Source: Acidipila sp. EB88 (GTDB lineage: Bacteria; Acidobacteriota; Terriglobia; Terriglobales; Acidobacteriaceae). Taken from it: a DNA stretch of 64,000 nucleotides. The DNA lies in assembly GCF_003858395.1 (NCBI RefSeq), contig NZ_QWEV01000005.1, positions 2,728,001-2,792,000 of the forward strand. Reading direction: 5' to 3'. The notes under the pieces were generated by a model. That model saw only the letters and a list, made by a program, of their open reading frames with translations, was not told the origin of the DNA and made no database searches. Below, piece by piece: positions 63,772 through 64,000 of the stretch. The position numbers and the translations under genes are program-made. Each line of letters opens with the position of its first letter. Within the stretch, counting starts at the first letter, position 1.

Positions 63772-64000
63772 TCAATGCGCGGCCGCTGCGGGTTTGCCCG
63801 GTTTCACCTTGCGAAACCCCCAGACCACCACCACACTGGCGAAGCAGATCACCGCGAGCCAGCGAAACACATCCACAAACGCCCAGAGATGCGCCTGCAG
63901 GCTGAGCTGGCTGTACAGCTCTTCGTTGGCCGCGCCCAGGGCATTGGCGGGATTGGTCTGGTGCGACAGGAAGGCCTGCACCTGGTGGGTGCGTTCCTGG
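63772..64000 (-). CDS. MFS transporter of the DHA2 (EmrB/QacA) family, C-terminal end only
   Basis: The gene runs off the window at 64000 and only its last 75 or so residues are visible. The final membrane helix (VFRWLAVICFASVVVVWGF) and the preceding loop (FLSHQTNPANALGAANEELYSQLSLQAHLWAF) are typical of the end of 14-helix EmrB-type drug exporters. A tail of KPGKPAAAAH closes the protein. Identification rests on this short part. Confidence 0.6.
   Translation of the reverse strand, partial: QERTHQVQAFLSHQTNPANALGAANEELYSQLSLQAHLWAFVDVFRWLAVICFASVVVVWGFRKVKPGKPAAAAH

Overview
The window is a stretch of GC-rich chromosome from a Gram-negative bacterium, most likely an acidobacterium of the class Terriglobia (Terriglobus/Granulicella type). 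This placement is inferred from gene content: Kdo activation (kdsB), TolC/HlyD envelope genes, DUF4142, many secreted carbohydrate-active enzymes, a fucose-isomerase-type arabinose pathway and stand-alone SDR and GT4 genes. No marker gene was compared. I found no prophage, insertion sequence, CRISPR array or integrase. Genes are densely packed on both strands, and hairpin terminators separate several blocks.

Layout. 1-4 kb: C-terminal half of an oxalate-decarboxylase-type bicupin (cut by the window edge), an aspartate-type aminotransferase, a HAD phosphatase and a UDP-glucuronate decarboxylase-like epimerase. 4-12 kb: polyphosphate kinase, a degenerate sigma-factor-like protein, a TolC-HlyD pair without its pump, a DedA-rhodanese fusion and a small zinc-ribbon-like protein. 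12-20 kb: UbiD decarboxylase, an exported Mo-oxidoreductase-fold protein, an orphan NuoI-type ferredoxin that looks leaderless, an ABM protein, and a C1 block in which 3-hexulose-6-phosphate synthase and isomerase are divergent from B12-dependent methionine synthase. 20-29 kb: a glucosaminidase, then an ABC exporter followed by a 1.5-kaa cyclic-glucan-synthase-like protein (an NdvA/NdvB arrangement) lacking the GH94 phosphorylase, a frame-broken EamA permease and an SDR. 29-36 kb: GT4 plus amine oxidase, an amidohydrolase, and an SRPBCC protein translationally coupled to a formaldehyde-dehydrogenase-like zinc enzyme. 36-48 kb: SDR, secreted GH27 alpha-galactosidase, 2-oxoglutarate dehydrogenase E1, a spore-photoproduct-lyase-family radical SAM enzyme, an arabinose operon (araD, FucI-type isomerase, araB), DUF4142, LysR and kdsB. 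49-64 kb: tRNA-Met, a secreted beta-helix protein, a frame-broken membrane protein, MOSC, a catalytically dead S41 'protease', PBP1A, glutaredoxin, a large Tat-exported GH2, a flavin oxidoreductase and the end of a DHA2 transporter.

Main points. Three genes (27.8, 52.15 and 53.6 kb) are each restored to full frame by adding a single base to a G or C homopolymer. This is either a shared sequencing artefact or, most plausibly at the ten-C tract, slippage. The exporter/short-glucan-synthase pair, the pseudo-protease beside PBP1A, the leaderless orphan NuoI, the spore-photoproduct-lyase homologue with its extra conserved cysteine, and the FucI-type arabinose operon with internal hairpins are the observations most worth following up. 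All functions are read from protein motifs by eye; no database search was run.
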